Shown: positions 1-11,802, numbered from the stretch's first letter. The stretch is 64,000 nucleotides of DNA from Isoetes taiwanensis (GCA_021234155.1 JAJEKV010000020.1:8418563-8482562); one strand, 5' to 3'. The notes: a model not told the origin generated them from the sequence alone. Numbers and translations are program-made.

Positions 1-460
1 GAAATATTTTTTGGTTGATTCACAATAATTCTTCACGAAAGTGACTCAAATTTGATCTCCTAATACGTTTTTGCATCTCCAATCTAATGGAAGAGACGGC
101 ATTAGATTTTATGAAGCCATTTGTGAGATATAAGCTTTTCCCTTATAGATACCAGAAATCGTTTTTTAGCTTTTTTCACTATCAATCCTCTATGGAATGA
201 TCTGAAACTTGACCTCCAAAGACGTTTTTGCATCACGAATCCAATGGAACAGACGGCATCAAATTCTGTATTGTAGTTTGTAAGATATTAGGCTTTTACG
301 GTAAAATATCAGAAATCGTTTTTTGGCCTCTTACGGTGAAAATACTCAATGGATTTACCTGAAAAATTGGTGTCCTAGAACGTTTTTGTACTACTTAATC
401 CATAGGAACTGACGGCAATCCATTTCGTCAAGTAGTTTATGAGATATTGGCTTCTACTCT
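1..460. repeat. Degenerate tandem repeat, ~158-bp period, three units
   Basis: A shared core (acgtttttg, then aatggaa/aatccat, then gacggca, then a tagtttgtgagatatt-like tail) starts at about 64, 222 and 380, giving periods of 158 bp. Units differ at many positions, so the array is old. The first unit may continue to the left of the window. The period is in the range of plant satellite monomers, but three diverged units do not prove a centromeric or subtelomeric satellite. Confidence 0.7.
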
Positions 461-779
461 ATGGCAACCTTGATCGAATTTTTCATGATTGTGCTCAAAA
501 TATGCACAGGTAGAAGCTGCAATTTCATAAGGATCCTTAGTTTTGGATGCCGATTCCAATGAGCCATAGCTTGCTGTATTTGGTGAAGTAGATCAAATGC
601 CACAAATGGAGTGCCCCTGCTGTTACGAAGCATCGGGCTCATATCAAGAAATTTTAGCCGTTGATTGATTTTGACGGTCCTAATGGTCCAGGTCTTCTCA
701 TAGTGTCCATTTATTTACGTGCTTAATATGTGCTTCGCCAAAAAGTGTACCCCACTAGCAATTTTGTACCCTAGATAGT
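461..779. other. Unassigned AT-rich sequence
   Basis: No convincing coding frame, repeat or RNA gene is visible in this stretch. Confidence 0.5.
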
Positions 780-1045
780 TGTTTTAACGTCACTCCACTA
801 GACAACATCCAATCGGACATGTAACCATACACCATACTACATTGCTCGTTTCACTAGACAACATCCAATCGGACATGTAACCATACACCATACTACATTG
901 CTCGTTTGGGCCCTGCCTCCAACCACTTTACATTGCATCTGTGGGATTTGATGCGCAACAGTTCAAAGTGCGATTTCGGGCAGTCTCGAACTTGAGACCG
1001 TAGATACTAGAACTAGTATGTTACCACTAGACCACTAGCATGTGG
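780..1045 (-). repeat. SINE-like tRNA-headed repeat with internal 56-bp duplication
   Basis: Read on the minus strand, about 1042-955 contains a tRNA-like A box (tagtggtctagtggtaa) and, about 35 nt later, a B box (gttcgagac). This spacing fits an RNA polymerase III internal promoter in a tRNA-derived SINE head. The body runs toward lower coordinates and contains a 56-bp direct duplication (from 796 and from 852). The body, ending in gacgttaaaa on the minus strand, recurs without a clear head at 39912-40060, which supports a dispersed family. No terminal tail or target duplication was identified, so SINE is inference. Confidence 0.45.
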
Positions 1046-2028
1046 AAGAAGAGAATTTTCTTGGAGCTATTGAATACTCAATACTGCAACGTTAGTAGGG
1101 AGAAAGCAACAACGACGAGATGCTAAATGCTCCACCCAACAGATATGGTGCTGCATAGCTATAGCTAATTAATAGCCAAATTTCAAACTCGATCATCTGA
1201 TGAATTTAACAATTCCTAAGAAGAACCAATTAAGAAATGGGAGAATGTGATCTGCCTTTCAGAATATAGTAACAGGAATACTATAAGTTCCACAGTAAGA
1301 GGAACCAAATCTTGCTTCCAGATTCTCTTTGATTATAGATACATCGTGCAGACTGGCAAACAATATCTGAATTTTATCCTTCCATTCATTTACCTCATTT
1401 TCATGATACTTTTATAGCATTTGCAGCTCCACTTCACAAGACTCTGCCTATAAAGAATACAAGTATAGAAAAAAAAGGGATGATCAGAACAAACAAGCTT
1501 TGCAGCCTATCAGATTGGAAATAGAAGTATTAATACTATATTGGATGATGTTTTATTCTGCAAGGATTAGTAGGCTTGCCTAACAGGAGCCGCAACAATC
1601 CTTGCAATTTTGAGGTGTCTACGTATCTACCATGTCATCAAAAAAATGATGTCATGTGCATATCCAAGAGCATGTTTTGCAATGGTTTGTGGGTTTTTTT
1701 TATTGGGTTTTTTTTCGATTGATCTGGGGATCCATTTGAGACATGTCTATATATCCCTCAATAGGGTACAATATGCTTGGAGTCAGCTATTGTTTTTGCA
1801 TACTGCAAAGCATTTAGTGCAGAGCCTCAAAGAATGGAATGCCACACTAATTGCCTATTTACAACATGGCAAAATGAAAGAGACTTTGTGTACCTTCCTA
1901 TAAATGCCCCACTTGGTGTTATCTAATGGATTACCAACGTCACTTTGCCATTAAATTCTTATAAGAAATATCTAAGTGAAATGTATCTAAACACAACAAG
2001 GAAGAGACCTTAAGACAAATGCCTAAAA
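1046..2028. other. Unassigned sequence
   Basis: AT-rich with no supported gene. A 97-codon open frame at 1610-1903 has no recognisable domain and no coding-like features. Confidence 0.5.
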
Positions 2029-2072
2029 GGAATGCCACGGTTCTATTGCGATAGCAATAGAACCGACATTCC
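2029..2072. other. Short perfect palindrome (hairpin)
   Basis: Twelve-base arms, cggttctattgc and gcaatagaaccg, flank a four-base loop (gata). The pairing continues outward after a 3-nt bulge through ggaatg/cattcc, giving an 18-bp foldback over 44 nt. It is too short for a typical plant miRNA precursor. It could be the remnant of a small inverted-repeat element. Confidence 0.6.
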
Positions 2073-2360
2073 TTGGATGGGGACGTCCTTCTTCACATAT
2101 CCACATATTCTATTTATACCGTCTCCTTTCCCCTTTCTAGTCATCGGCGTTCTCTTGAGCTCCTTTGCATTCTTTTCTTTTGAGCTCCACAAGTGTCCCG
2201 CCCCCCTCTCCCTCTGTCATATCAGCGCTGGTTGATGATTTCTTTGATTTCGGTTAGTTGCGCATTTGCTTATGGTTCTATGCTGCGGCCCCTTTCTTTC
2301 GCATTCTCTCATTTTCTCTACTTATCAGTGTTGCCTCCGAGACAGTATTTTTTATTCATT

Positions 2361-2711
2361 TCTCGCGGCGTAGCGCTGCAGCTTCCCAGACATGCTTATC
2401 ATTTCATTTTTTCTCGGCGTGGCATTGTAGCCTCCGAGGTATAATTCTTTTTTATTTTCTCTCGGCGTGGCAATGTAGCCTCCGAGGCAGCATTAGTCGA
2501 ATGTTTTTCCCTGCGATGGTCATTCTGCAGATGATTTCATATTTTCTCTCGTGGTATTGTTGCCTCGAGATCATATTTATTGTTTTTTTCGGCGTGGTAT
2601 TGTAGCCTCCGGCAAAGACTAATTGTTGTTTTTCCCGCGATGGTCATTCCGCGGACGGTTCCCGATTGGTCGGCTGTTGTTTCTTTCTCGGCGTGGCCCT
2701 GGAGCCTCCGA
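2361..2711. repeat. Interspersed array of hairpin-forming 26-bp motifs
   Basis: A motif beginning ctcggcgtggca and ending tgtagcctccgag occurs, more or less exactly, near 2362, 2412, 2460, 2549 (partial), 2588 and 2685. The ends pair (ctcgg with ccgag), as do the inner ggc and gcc, so each unit folds. Between them two copies of a second foldback occur (cgcgatggtcattccgcg near 2637, and a weaker one near 2508). Blocks containing both motifs repeat at about 127 bp. The flanks are T-rich. No protein is supported across it. Confidence 0.65.
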
Positions 2712-2720
2712 GTCTTCTTG

Positions 2721-3657
2721 CCTATGGCATCTAACTCATTAACGGGTTATTTTTCTTTCAGCCTTGATTCTGCAGGATTGTTTAAGGGTTTGTGGTTGCC
2801 ATAGTGCGTGGGGTCGTGCTTCAACTATTTGCTTGGGTTTCTTCAAAAACCTCAGAAGCCGTGGTTCTTCTTCCCAATGAAGAGCAGTCACCGGGTCTTC
2901 TCATTTTTGCATCGACCAAGTGGCGGATAAAACCATCTTTTATGTTGTATTCTTCAGTCTCATCATGCTCTCGATTATTGTCTAGTTTCGGAGCATTTAA
3001 AGTTCATATTTCCAAATTTATCTATCCCTAGTGAGGGATCCATTTGTACTCAATGTTTTACCCCATCCTAGGAATATCACATCTTGGAATACCATGGTCG
3101 CCTAAAAGGAATATCTCCATCTTGGAATACCATGGTTGCTGCTTGTATGCAACTTGGATATTTGGACTTAATTACATGATTGTGTTATGAAGCCCCTTGC
3201 TTTTTTCGCAATTGATTTATTAGTGCTTCAAAACTTCATAAATGCTGTACTCATATATGAAGTACAATGCTTCACCAGTGTACAAGGGTTCATGCCTTTC
3301 AATGCTGACTCTTAAAGTGTTGCATACATGTTCGACAGCAATACAAATGACGTTAATAATTTAGTGAAACTTACATCTAATAATCATTTGGCTAGTTATA
3401 GTATAAAAACGGAGTTAGAATGGAAATTGAAGAAGAGAAATGAAATAATAGATATTGTACTGATTGGTTAAGCTGCTTTGATGGTTGTCTTTATGTATCT
3501 TATTTTCTTCTGTTAGATCGTTGCTTCCACTTTTATTAATCATTCCAAGTAAATCTCAAATTATTTCTGTTTCATCCATTAGGATGCCTAACAATGTGTA
3601 ACCTCTTGTATAAAAAATGCAATGGCACAAATTTCAAAGACCTTATGTTGGTAATTC
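2721..3657. other. Unassigned sequence
   Basis: No gene, terminal repeat or homology to other parts of the window was seen. It forms the left flank of the LINE insertion that follows. Confidence 0.5.
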
Positions 3658-3867
3658 AACCCATGCTCTTTTTTTTTTTTTTTTTTTTTTTTTGAAGAAT
3701 ATAAGATATATTAAACCACTAGAATGCGATCAAGTACAATGATAAGTGTGGTGCTACGAAATGAAGCGCCCATCATGATTCACAATCTGTAGAAATGTCG
3801 ACCAAATTTCCCGCTTAACTGTGCCAGACAAGCTTGAGACTTGATACGCCTACCACAACTTATGCCT

Positions 3868-4473
3868 TGTTGTGCGTTTTTTCTTGACTATTTTTTCATG
3901 ATATGCCTAAATTGGTGAAATGTGTGCAAAAATGGAGAATAATATGGGTGTAATATGGAGAAAATGTAAAAAATGTGAAAATATTGGGGATGAAGCATTT
4001 ATGATGTATAGAAGTTGAACTTATGGACTTGGAAGGTGTATAAAAGTCCTTTTCAATGGTTAAAGCATGGGGGTGAGGTGGCGCAATCCTAGGAGACATG
4101 TAAGTTATTGGAGATCTAATGGTGGAGATTGCTTAAAGATGAATGGAGGAGATTTGATGTGTAAGTTTAAGAGGAGGGGTACGTCTCCTCATTCTTGCTC
4201 TCTCACTCTTGGTGTTTGGAAGCAAATCCTTTGTTATAGAGTGTTCCATGGAAGAAACAATTAATGAAGAGGAGGAAGAACCTCCAGATTATCTAGATTA
4301 TTATTTGATTGTGCAATTGAAGTGTATTTGATCTGTTGTTCCATTCTTCAAATTCTTCTCTTCAATTCTATTGTCTTGCCTTGTGAGTGCTTGCTGGTAG
4401 AGTGTGGCGCAGCCTGATGCATATATTTTGCATTCTGCTCAGCTTGGGGTTTGGTTCATTATGTTGGATTACA
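3868..4473 (+). repeat. Left (5') LTR of the non-coding LTR element
   Basis: 606 bp, TG...CA ends, preceded by target duplication tgcct. Only scattered differences from the right LTR are visible (for example cattcttgc versus cattctttc near 4195), which implies a fairly recent insertion. Short open frames on both strands are duplicated unchanged in the other LTR and are not genes. Confidence 0.88.
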
Positions 4474-6348
4474 TAAGTGGGGGGCATTCCGAGAATAGCA
4501 GCATTCTATCACCATGATATCTTCAAACAAAGTGTCACATAGAGATGCAGATCTGAGATGGACCATCTGTGAGGAACAAGGATTAATTTCTGAGGTATGG
4601 ATCTGGTTTTTGAATGATGAAGTATTTACTTGCAAAATAATTTTGGATGAAAAGGCTTCTATTTCTTCTATGCCTGGCCAGCATGATTGAATGGAATGCC
4701 AAATGCTTCTAAAAAGAAAATGCCTTAGCAAAAGCAGAAATGGTATAAATGGTATAAATCTCTGCGTCTCTAAAAAACCGTGCTCGTTTGCTATCAGAAT
4801 TTGTCGTATCTCAATTAAAACCAAGCCCTGTATTATCATTTATCAAGCTTATTCCTTTAAGCAAAGCCCAATCAAAACCATGCTCACGCCATTTCCTTCC
4901 ACCACGGACCCTGGAAAAAAAAGAGAGAGAAGAAAAGAAAAGAAAGGAATTGCCAAGCCCTGCCTATGATCTGTGTTTACAATCCCTGCAAAGAAAAATC
5001 GGCTCTTCTGCTTTGATTCTATTGATATGCATGCTGCCATAGCCCATGAAGACACTGCCTAAGAAATCCGAAGGCCTTAAATCGTTCTGCCATACCCTAA
5101 ATCGACCTTAACCACTGCCGATTCTGCCATGTCGTTCTTGTTCTTTTGTCTCATTCTTTTGTTTCTAACCTCTTTCGTCCATATCCTATCCATCTTTTGT
5201 TCCCAGTCATGGATCCGGCAAGCCGCTGCTCCATCTGTATTGCCATACCCTAAACCGGTTACCCATCTGCCTTCTACCAGATCTATCCTCTGTTTGCCTC
5301 AGACCTATGCTTGCAGAATATGAATACAGAAAGGATGTCTGATCTGAATGACCCTAGCATGCCATAGCTGATGTTGAGCTGGCGACAAGGAAAGAGGAGG
5401 AAAGAGTCGGTTTTCCTTCATTCCATTCCATGCCCTAACTGCCTGCCCGCGCGCACAGCAGCAGAGGAATGAAAAAAATAAAAAAGGGGTTGTGGAGAAT
5501 CGTGAAACTGAAGGGAAATAAAGAAAATACTAAATGATAAGAAAAAATGGAAATTTTAAAAGTTTGATGTCTTGGCACATAGTCCATTGGATGAGTTGTT
5601 GGTTGTCAAACCTCTTGATCATGAGTTCAAATTCTATGCTCATCATCCAACATGCAAGTGTTTATGATATTTTTGGAGATGAAGTTTTATGCAAGAGATA
5701 GAATATCCCATATATTTATTCCTCAACAAGTTATTGAATCCACAAAATCTTTGAAGATGAAATGATGTTGAAGCCATTATCTATTGTTGGAAGACGTGTT
5801 CTCTCAAGGTAAATTAAAGTTCAAGTACTATGTTGAACATTTCCAAGTCAAGTATGAAGATCAAGAAACAATGGTCGGTATTTTGCTTTTGCAATTGACG
5901 GAAGTTTAATATTTAAGTTATTCAATATTTAAAAGCATCAAAAGAAGTTTTACAAGTTTTAGTTTTTATTTAAGTGATTATGGATGGCATGATGGATGTG
6001 CTGACCTAGAAAGGCAGCAGCATCTCATGACCTATGTAAAATGTGATGAAAAATTATAAGTGATGTGAAGGGGATATAGCGCCATACTGGGCAGTAGAGC
6101 GAGGGTGCCACTGACCTGGATGGGACTTGCCACCCTATAATTGATGAAGATGAAGTGATGTTAGAAGTTTTTAGTATTTTTTTCCTTGGAAGACTTCTAT
6201 AGATGTTTTTGAAGGCTTGAAGACATTTGGACATTGGATTTTTGTTAAGTTGTGATGCTATTTAGAGGACCAAGTTGAAGACATGAAGATCGAAGAAAAG
6301 ATTTTTGAAGAATTCATCGGGACGATGCATAATCTTGTGGGGGAATAA

Positions 6349-6954
6349 TGTTGTGCGTTTTTTCTTGACTATTTTTTCATGATATGCCTAAATTGGTGAA
6401 ATGTGTGCAAAAATGGAGAATAATATGGGTGTAATATGGAGAAAATGTAAAAAATGTGAAAATATTGGGGATGAAGCATTTATGATGTATAGAAGTTGAA
6501 CTTATGGACTTGGAAGGTGTATAAAAGTCCTTTTCAATGGTTAAAGCATGGGGGTGAGGTGGCGCAATCCTAGGAGACATGTAAGTTATTGGAGATCTAA
6601 TGGTGGAGATTGCTTAAAGATGAATGGAGGAGATTTGATGTGTAAGTTTAAGAGGAGGGGTACGTCTCCTCATTCTTTCTCTCTCACTCTTGGTGTTTGG
6701 AAGCAAATCCTTTGTTATAGAGTGTTCCATGGAAGAAATAAATAATGAAGAGGAGGATGAACCTCCAGATTATCTTGATTATGATTTGGTTGTGCAATTG
6801 AGGTGTATTTGATCTCTTGTTCCATTCTTCAAATTCTTTCCTTCAATTCTCGTGTCTTGCCTTGTGAGTGCTTGCTGATAGAGTGTGGCGCAGCCTGATG
6901 CATATATTTTGCATTCTGCTCAGCTTGGGGTTTGGTCCATTCAGTTGGATTACA
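6349..6954 (+). repeat. Right (3') LTR of the non-coding LTR element
   Basis: 606 bp direct copy of 3868-4473, preceded by the polypurine tract and followed by target duplication tgcct. LINE sequence resumes immediately after it (ctcaagatcgg). Confidence 0.88.
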
Positions 6955-8502
6955 TGCCTCAAGATCGGAACCAACCGAAAAGGGCTAAGCACTGCATTCT
7001 GAAAGACCTTCGCTCTCCGTCTTTTCCAAATCAGCCACAAAAGCCAAGCTCTGCATAAATGAAACGCCTGCCGCTTGGCCACTGCCCACCTGCTAGGAAG
7101 GACTCCCAAGAGAATCTTCTGACTGCATAATGAAGTCCCAAAGAGGGCTCTCACCCAGGACCAAGCTGCCCCTACCTCTGTGCATAGGACAAAGCAGTGC
7201 TCAATGGTCTCACGTCGCCTCCCACATAAAGGGCATGTTTCTGCTACCTGAGGCTTGAACCTCGTGGACTCCTGACATTCACCCCGAGGCTACGGTGCAA
7301 GATCTGCCACAAAAAGGGTACAGATTTTAGGAGGAGGCAATGTATTCCACGCCCCACTTCCACATGGCGGGCCACTTACTCCCCGAAGCTTAAGTGACCA
7401 CTTATCCGGGCGGCAACGTCCCTGGCGCTTAGGAGCCCATAAGCCGATGCTACAAACCGAGATGCATCAAGTCCACTATGCGACTTCCAAACGCCATTGA
7501 CTTGAGAAGACAACCGCAATGGAATAGCATTGGCAATTCTGGCCCAAGTCCAGATGTCCCATCGCCAGCCAAATCTCTCCCTAAAAACTCCCTTGGCGCC
7601 AGATGACCCTCCCAATACCACCACGGATGGATGTTACCCCCGCAAAGAATCCATCGGGCGAAAGTACACGGGTGTAAGGGAAGAGGTCAAGGGAGATGCA
7701 GAGTCCAAGGGTACCCAGAGAAAGGGCGATGAGGCTACCATACATCTGCTAGGGTCCAATGAAAAGAGAACCTTGACCACCTTCCAGGCCTTCAGGAGAC
7801 CCTTAAGAAAAGGCGAAGCATGAGGGAATGGCCGCAAATCCTCAAACAGAGCCCACGGCAACTGAGCCGGAATAGCTGGCTTCCTAAACACAATAGAGTG
7901 ACGAAGTGACTGTGCCAACAGAGCCAAACCTGGGGACTGTTGCTCCTGCAACAACTGCAAGATGAATTTCGACACCAGATGCTTCGTGTGCAACGACACA
8001 TCAAGCATACCCAAACCCCCGCACATGCAGGACACACACACTTCCACCATGCGACCTTCATTTGTAGCCCCCTCCTCATTCCCTCCCCCCCAAACAAAAT
8101 TGCGAATGGTGTCATCCAACTCCTTAACCACACTTTCTCGGCGCAAGTATGCGAGGAGGTCAAGTAAACATGAGTGCTACAGAGCAACCGACTTTGGCTA
8201 CCGTAATCCTACCAGCCATGGTGAGTTTACTTCCCCTCCACCAATTCAAATGCTGCTTAAGATTCTGTAATGTCTCCGCCCAAATTGCCCTAGCATTAAT
8301 GTCCAAGCCAAATGGTATGCCTAACAGTTTGGCAGTTGTGTGTGGCGGTGTTAGAGCCCAGGGAAACTGACTCAACCACGCAGGAGGAGGTTCCACATGG
8401 CCGAGCACTTCAACCAGTTAAGCAAGCATCCCCAAGCTAAAGAAAAGGCATCCAAAATATTCTTGGCTGCCTGGAGATTGGACTCGTAACCCATGCTCTT
8501 TT

Positions 8503-9114
8503 CTTGTGTGCATCCGTTGACTTCCCCAAAACTAGGATGTGTAAGAGATTTCAAAAGCAGATTCGGCGAATTCACAAAAGGTTAAAATCAAAATACCTAC
8601 ATAATAGTTCCATGTATGTATTCATATATAGTTCCTAAGAATGGGAACTAATTCTCTAGCAGAATTTATGACTATGCAAATGAGAAAATTCTTCATACAA
8701 TCTTTGTTCTGTAATGAAATGGACAAACTAAATACTTTGATTATTAAGGGTTTGTTCCACATCCTCGATTGCTTGGGAGGAGGTGGTTTTCGGAATCCAT
8801 CCTCCTTGCCCTCCTCGTCCTTGACCCCATCTTGCACTTGCTCGACTTGCCATAGTGCCCGATACAAAAAATGTAAAATTATGGAGCCCGAGTGTCGTTC
8901 GAAATCACAGAGCCTCATATGAATAAGTTCTCGAGTTGCTAAACAAAAAGAGCTGCCAAGAGAAAAGGATGTATTATTTTGAGAGCTATGTACATCGTCT
9001 CCAATTGTGCCACTGGCCTTCCCACTACTATCATGGCAGCAGCTGCTCTAGATCCTATAGCCAAATTGATTAGAAGGTATTCTATCCGATATAGATATCC
9101 CCCCTCAAGAAGGC
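8503..9114. other. Unassigned sequence
   Basis: Right flank of the LINE. It contains a C-rich short stretch near 8780-8860 open in both strands, with no domain recognised. Confidence 0.45.
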
Positions 9115-9425
9115 TTGCACGTGGCATTTAGTCTGGGATACGTTGCTCCTTCCCAAAGAATTTGTACTTTAGTGATTGGTTATCCAAATGTGCCTTCGTC
9201 TTATTATGACATATGTAACTTTATGCAGATATGAGCTCTTGAGCATTGTCTCTTTATATGTACAGATTTCCAAGTAGCATGAAACTAGCTGCAGGGCTTA
9301 TATTTTGTAGTGCTTTGGATAGTCAATACATTTTGTTAACATCCTGCCCAAAGACATGGACCTCATCTAAGGGAAGGGCATTCCACCTTGGTTTTGATTT
9401 ATTTCGGTTGATTTTGGGAGTATCA
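9115..9425 (+). mobile_element. LINE 3'-region scrap
   Basis: This segment matches the LINE fragment at 52680-53040 in order: gggatacgttgctcc, then gggttatcca-like, then cttgagcattgtctcttt, then aagggcattccaccttgg. That region is the C-terminal part of ORF2. It is heavily decayed, with no open frame. Neither terminus is visible. Confidence 0.55.
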
Positions 9426-10832
9426 TGGACGCTTTCTCTATGTCTATTCATTTCGTTTTCTGTCCAATCCAAGATTCTGATGGCTTATATGAATGATGTG
9501 CAAGATCATACTTGAGACATGACCTTCAAATAAATTATTGTCACTAAACTTCTTTTGTGATGCAAGTGAAAGGCTCTTGTTCTAATAGCACTGTCATGTG
9601 CTTGCATACCTAGATAAACCTTTTAATTATAAAAAATAAGGCTTTTATCCTCTAAAAATAAAAAGACAAGGACAAATAATTCAAACCTATCACTTATAAC
9701 TTGCAAGTGCAAGAGTTCAAGTGACAAGCTTTATTAATTACAAGAAATTTATCGCGGCGGCCAAGGCAGCTGCGAACATTTCTTTTGTTCTACTCGTGGC
9801 AAATGAGGGTTTGTATTAAGTCGAAAGGAACTCAGGTACGGACCTGTGAAATTGAACTAAATGTGTCTAACTTGGAGAACTCTAACCTCCATATTATAGA
9901 TGACCAAAAAGAGGCAATGTTGCCCTAGTTGAGAACGGCCCAAGAATGACAAAAGAAAAAATAGAAAAATGTAATATAATTATCCATATAAATAATATAA
10001 ATGTTATCTCTATGTTTGGTCTTATTAAGTGTTAGGTAATGTCTCTTGTAAGAAGCTAATATTCTATCCATTGAGATATGGCAGCTACTCTATAGGTAAT
10101 CTTAGTCTTAGCCATTCAAATTTTTGCTATGCTTTTGATGCAGTAGTATTTATGCTACTCATGATCATTTCCAACGACTGGAATGGCTACAAGACCTCAA
10201 ACTTAAATACAATCCAACTCTCAATTATTTGTTGTTTGTTTGGATTATTAATAAAACATGCGATTATTCCAAAACACAAAACCACAACCATGAAATCTTT
10301 TGATATGTTCAAGACATGCAAAAAATGCCATTCCCTTAATGACATACCACTTAAAAATTTTGCAATCAAAAGTAGAGGTTGGGGGTTGCAAATTTCGAAT
10401 TGGAAGCTTGCCAAGGGGTTGCAAAATGGAACACCACGTGATCAGTGATCAGGCACCTAGTAGGCTATGAAACCCCAAAGTTGGATCCTGTTCAGCCATA
10501 AATGTGAGCCGTTGCAAACTGCTAGCAAAGGAGGAGTATTTTTTTATATCGAATTGATCGTTTAATTGAGATTAAAGCAAGGGAGATTAGGCGCATTTAA
10601 AAGTCGGTTAATAGCGTTTTCACTTGTGCCTAAATCAGATACTCCACTAGCTGGAGGACTTCTTCTTGCTCTGATTCAAGAGTATATTTTGACGGCCAGA
10701 TTTTTTTCCAAATGGGTCTGATATGCTGCGCAAAGAAACTCGATCCATCGGTTCGATATAGGACTGAGATACTTCCAAGTTTCAACACAAAGACTTTCCA
10801 ATAAATTATCAGTAATAAACCATCTATCTATA
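9426..10832. other. Unassigned sequence
   Basis: No repeat or gene recognised. An open frame at 10029-10448 (139 codons, AT-rich composition) matches no family I can name and lacks clear coding character. Confidence 0.45.
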
Positions 10833-11372
10833 TCTATATATAGTAATAAAGGAGTTTTGGGATAATCTGTGCAGAGCATCTTAGCCCTTAAAATTTTTAC
10901 TTTAATTTCATCCCTTCAATTTACGGTTTTCTTTTCTGTTTTTTCCATAGCCCGTCTCTTGTGGCGTCCTTCCTATTTCTCTTGTGGATCCTATATGCAG
11001 ACAATTTCATGCTTGCACCATTCCGGCTCCCTCTTGTTCTAACCGTGTGAAGTTTTTTCCTGCCCAATTTCCTGTGTCTTAACCCTTGCTCTTGCTATAT
11101 TTCTCCATCTCGATCCTCGCATCATTTTACTGATCTATCTGCTCCGGCGCTTAAATTAGATTGATCGGCCATAACTCAAATAGCTCAATTCGCTTTTTGG
11201 TACTCTATTATGTTTCCTGAAATTGGCGATTCGTTTTTGTGCTGGACGATCCGTTTTTGTGCGGCAATTTATTTTGAGAATGTATTTTTCTTTTCCTTAT
11301 CGTGCAATAATGCCAATTTTTGTTCTTGGGCTAGACCCATCTATTTATTCCGCACATATTTTGATTTTTGCG

Positions 11373-11485
11373 GTGAGTATGATAAAGGAAAAGAAAGTCA
11401 CCTGCACATATGATTTGGCCGCTCTCAAATACCGAGGTCTTGCTACTACCATTAACTTCCCCGTAATTTGCAAGGCCGCCTTACT
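11373..11485 (+). pseudogene. AP2-domain exon fragment, copy A (captured)
   Basis: The frame reading TYDLAALKYRGLATTINFPV matches the second half of the AP2 DNA-binding domain of AINTEGUMENTA/AP2-type transcription factors (family pattern YDLAALKYWG...TNFP). The exon would begin at gtgagtatgataaag, which encodes the YDK part in another frame, so a one-base frameshift separates the two halves. The 3' splice donor (act|gtaagt) is retained, but the acceptor reads ttttgcg instead of ttttgcag as in copy B. It cannot encode a functional factor, and is a gene fragment carried in Helitron unit 1. Confidence 0.7.
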
Positions 11486-11802
11486 GTAAGTTTTTGTTTT
11501 CCTACTCCTTGGCTATCCGATCCCTTTTCTTTCTCATTTTAGTTCAAACACTCCTGATTACATTTCCGACTACCTCTTTGGGAAGATCAAGATGCCATTG
11601 CGCAGTGGATAGGATGCCATTTGGGAAACTGAAAGCAGGAGATCAAGGCTTCTTTTTGTAATGTTTTCGTCCTTTGTTGCCTTGTGCATTGAAAGGCTAT
11701 AAGATGCATATGCTTTTTCGAGTTGAAAACATGCAGCCTACATATTTTATGTGTGTTTTAATAATTGAATTCTGTTGCTTTTGTATGAATATGCCATCAC
11801 CA

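Larger units (their letters stand above)
3868..6954 (+). mobile_element. Non-coding LTR retrotransposon (LARD/TRIM-like)
   Basis: Two nearly identical 606-bp direct repeats (3868-4473 and 6349-6954) begin tgttgtgcg and end ggattaca, so they carry the TG...CA termini of LTRs. The 5-bp target duplication tgcct lies at 3863-3867 and 6955-6959. A purine-rich tract (gtgggggaataa) ends directly before the right LTR, which sets the plus orientation. The internal 1.9 kb has no gag, protease, integrase or reverse transcriptase in any frame, so the element must have been mobilised by another element's proteins. No primer binding site could be assigned after the left LTR. The related LINE at 12059-12066 has the same target uninterrupted, which confirms the insertion point. 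Confidence 0.88.
3658..8502 (-). mobile_element. 5'-truncated L1-type LINE, split by an LTR element
   Basis: A non-LTR retrotransposon fragment lies on the minus strand. Its 3' poly(A) tail is the T run at 3669-3693. A 15-bp target duplication, aacccatgctctttt, flanks it at 3658-3672 and 8488-8502. Minus-strand frames give the end of the reverse transcriptase region (an AAKNILDAFSLAWG-like segment near 8490-8400, then KLLGIPFGLDINARAIWAETL near 8350-8240) and a C-terminal tryptophan-rich segment (AWLLWLIWKRRRAKVFQNA near 7060-6990). Several frameshifts make it a pseudogene. The LTR element at 3868-6954 interrupts the 3' part. Without that insertion the LINE is only about 1.7 kb, so the 5' half was never copied. 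A second copy of the same family lies at 11883-13454. Confidence 0.85.

Noticed and set aside
3896-4264. Small open frames duplicated exactly at 6377-6745
   Set aside because: They lie in the two LTRs of the non-coding element, so duplication reflects LTR identity and not a conserved gene.
10029-10448. 139-codon plus-strand open frame as a host gene
   Set aside because: AT-rich composition, an overlapping antisense frame and no recognisable domain; chance frames of this length occur in 64 kb.
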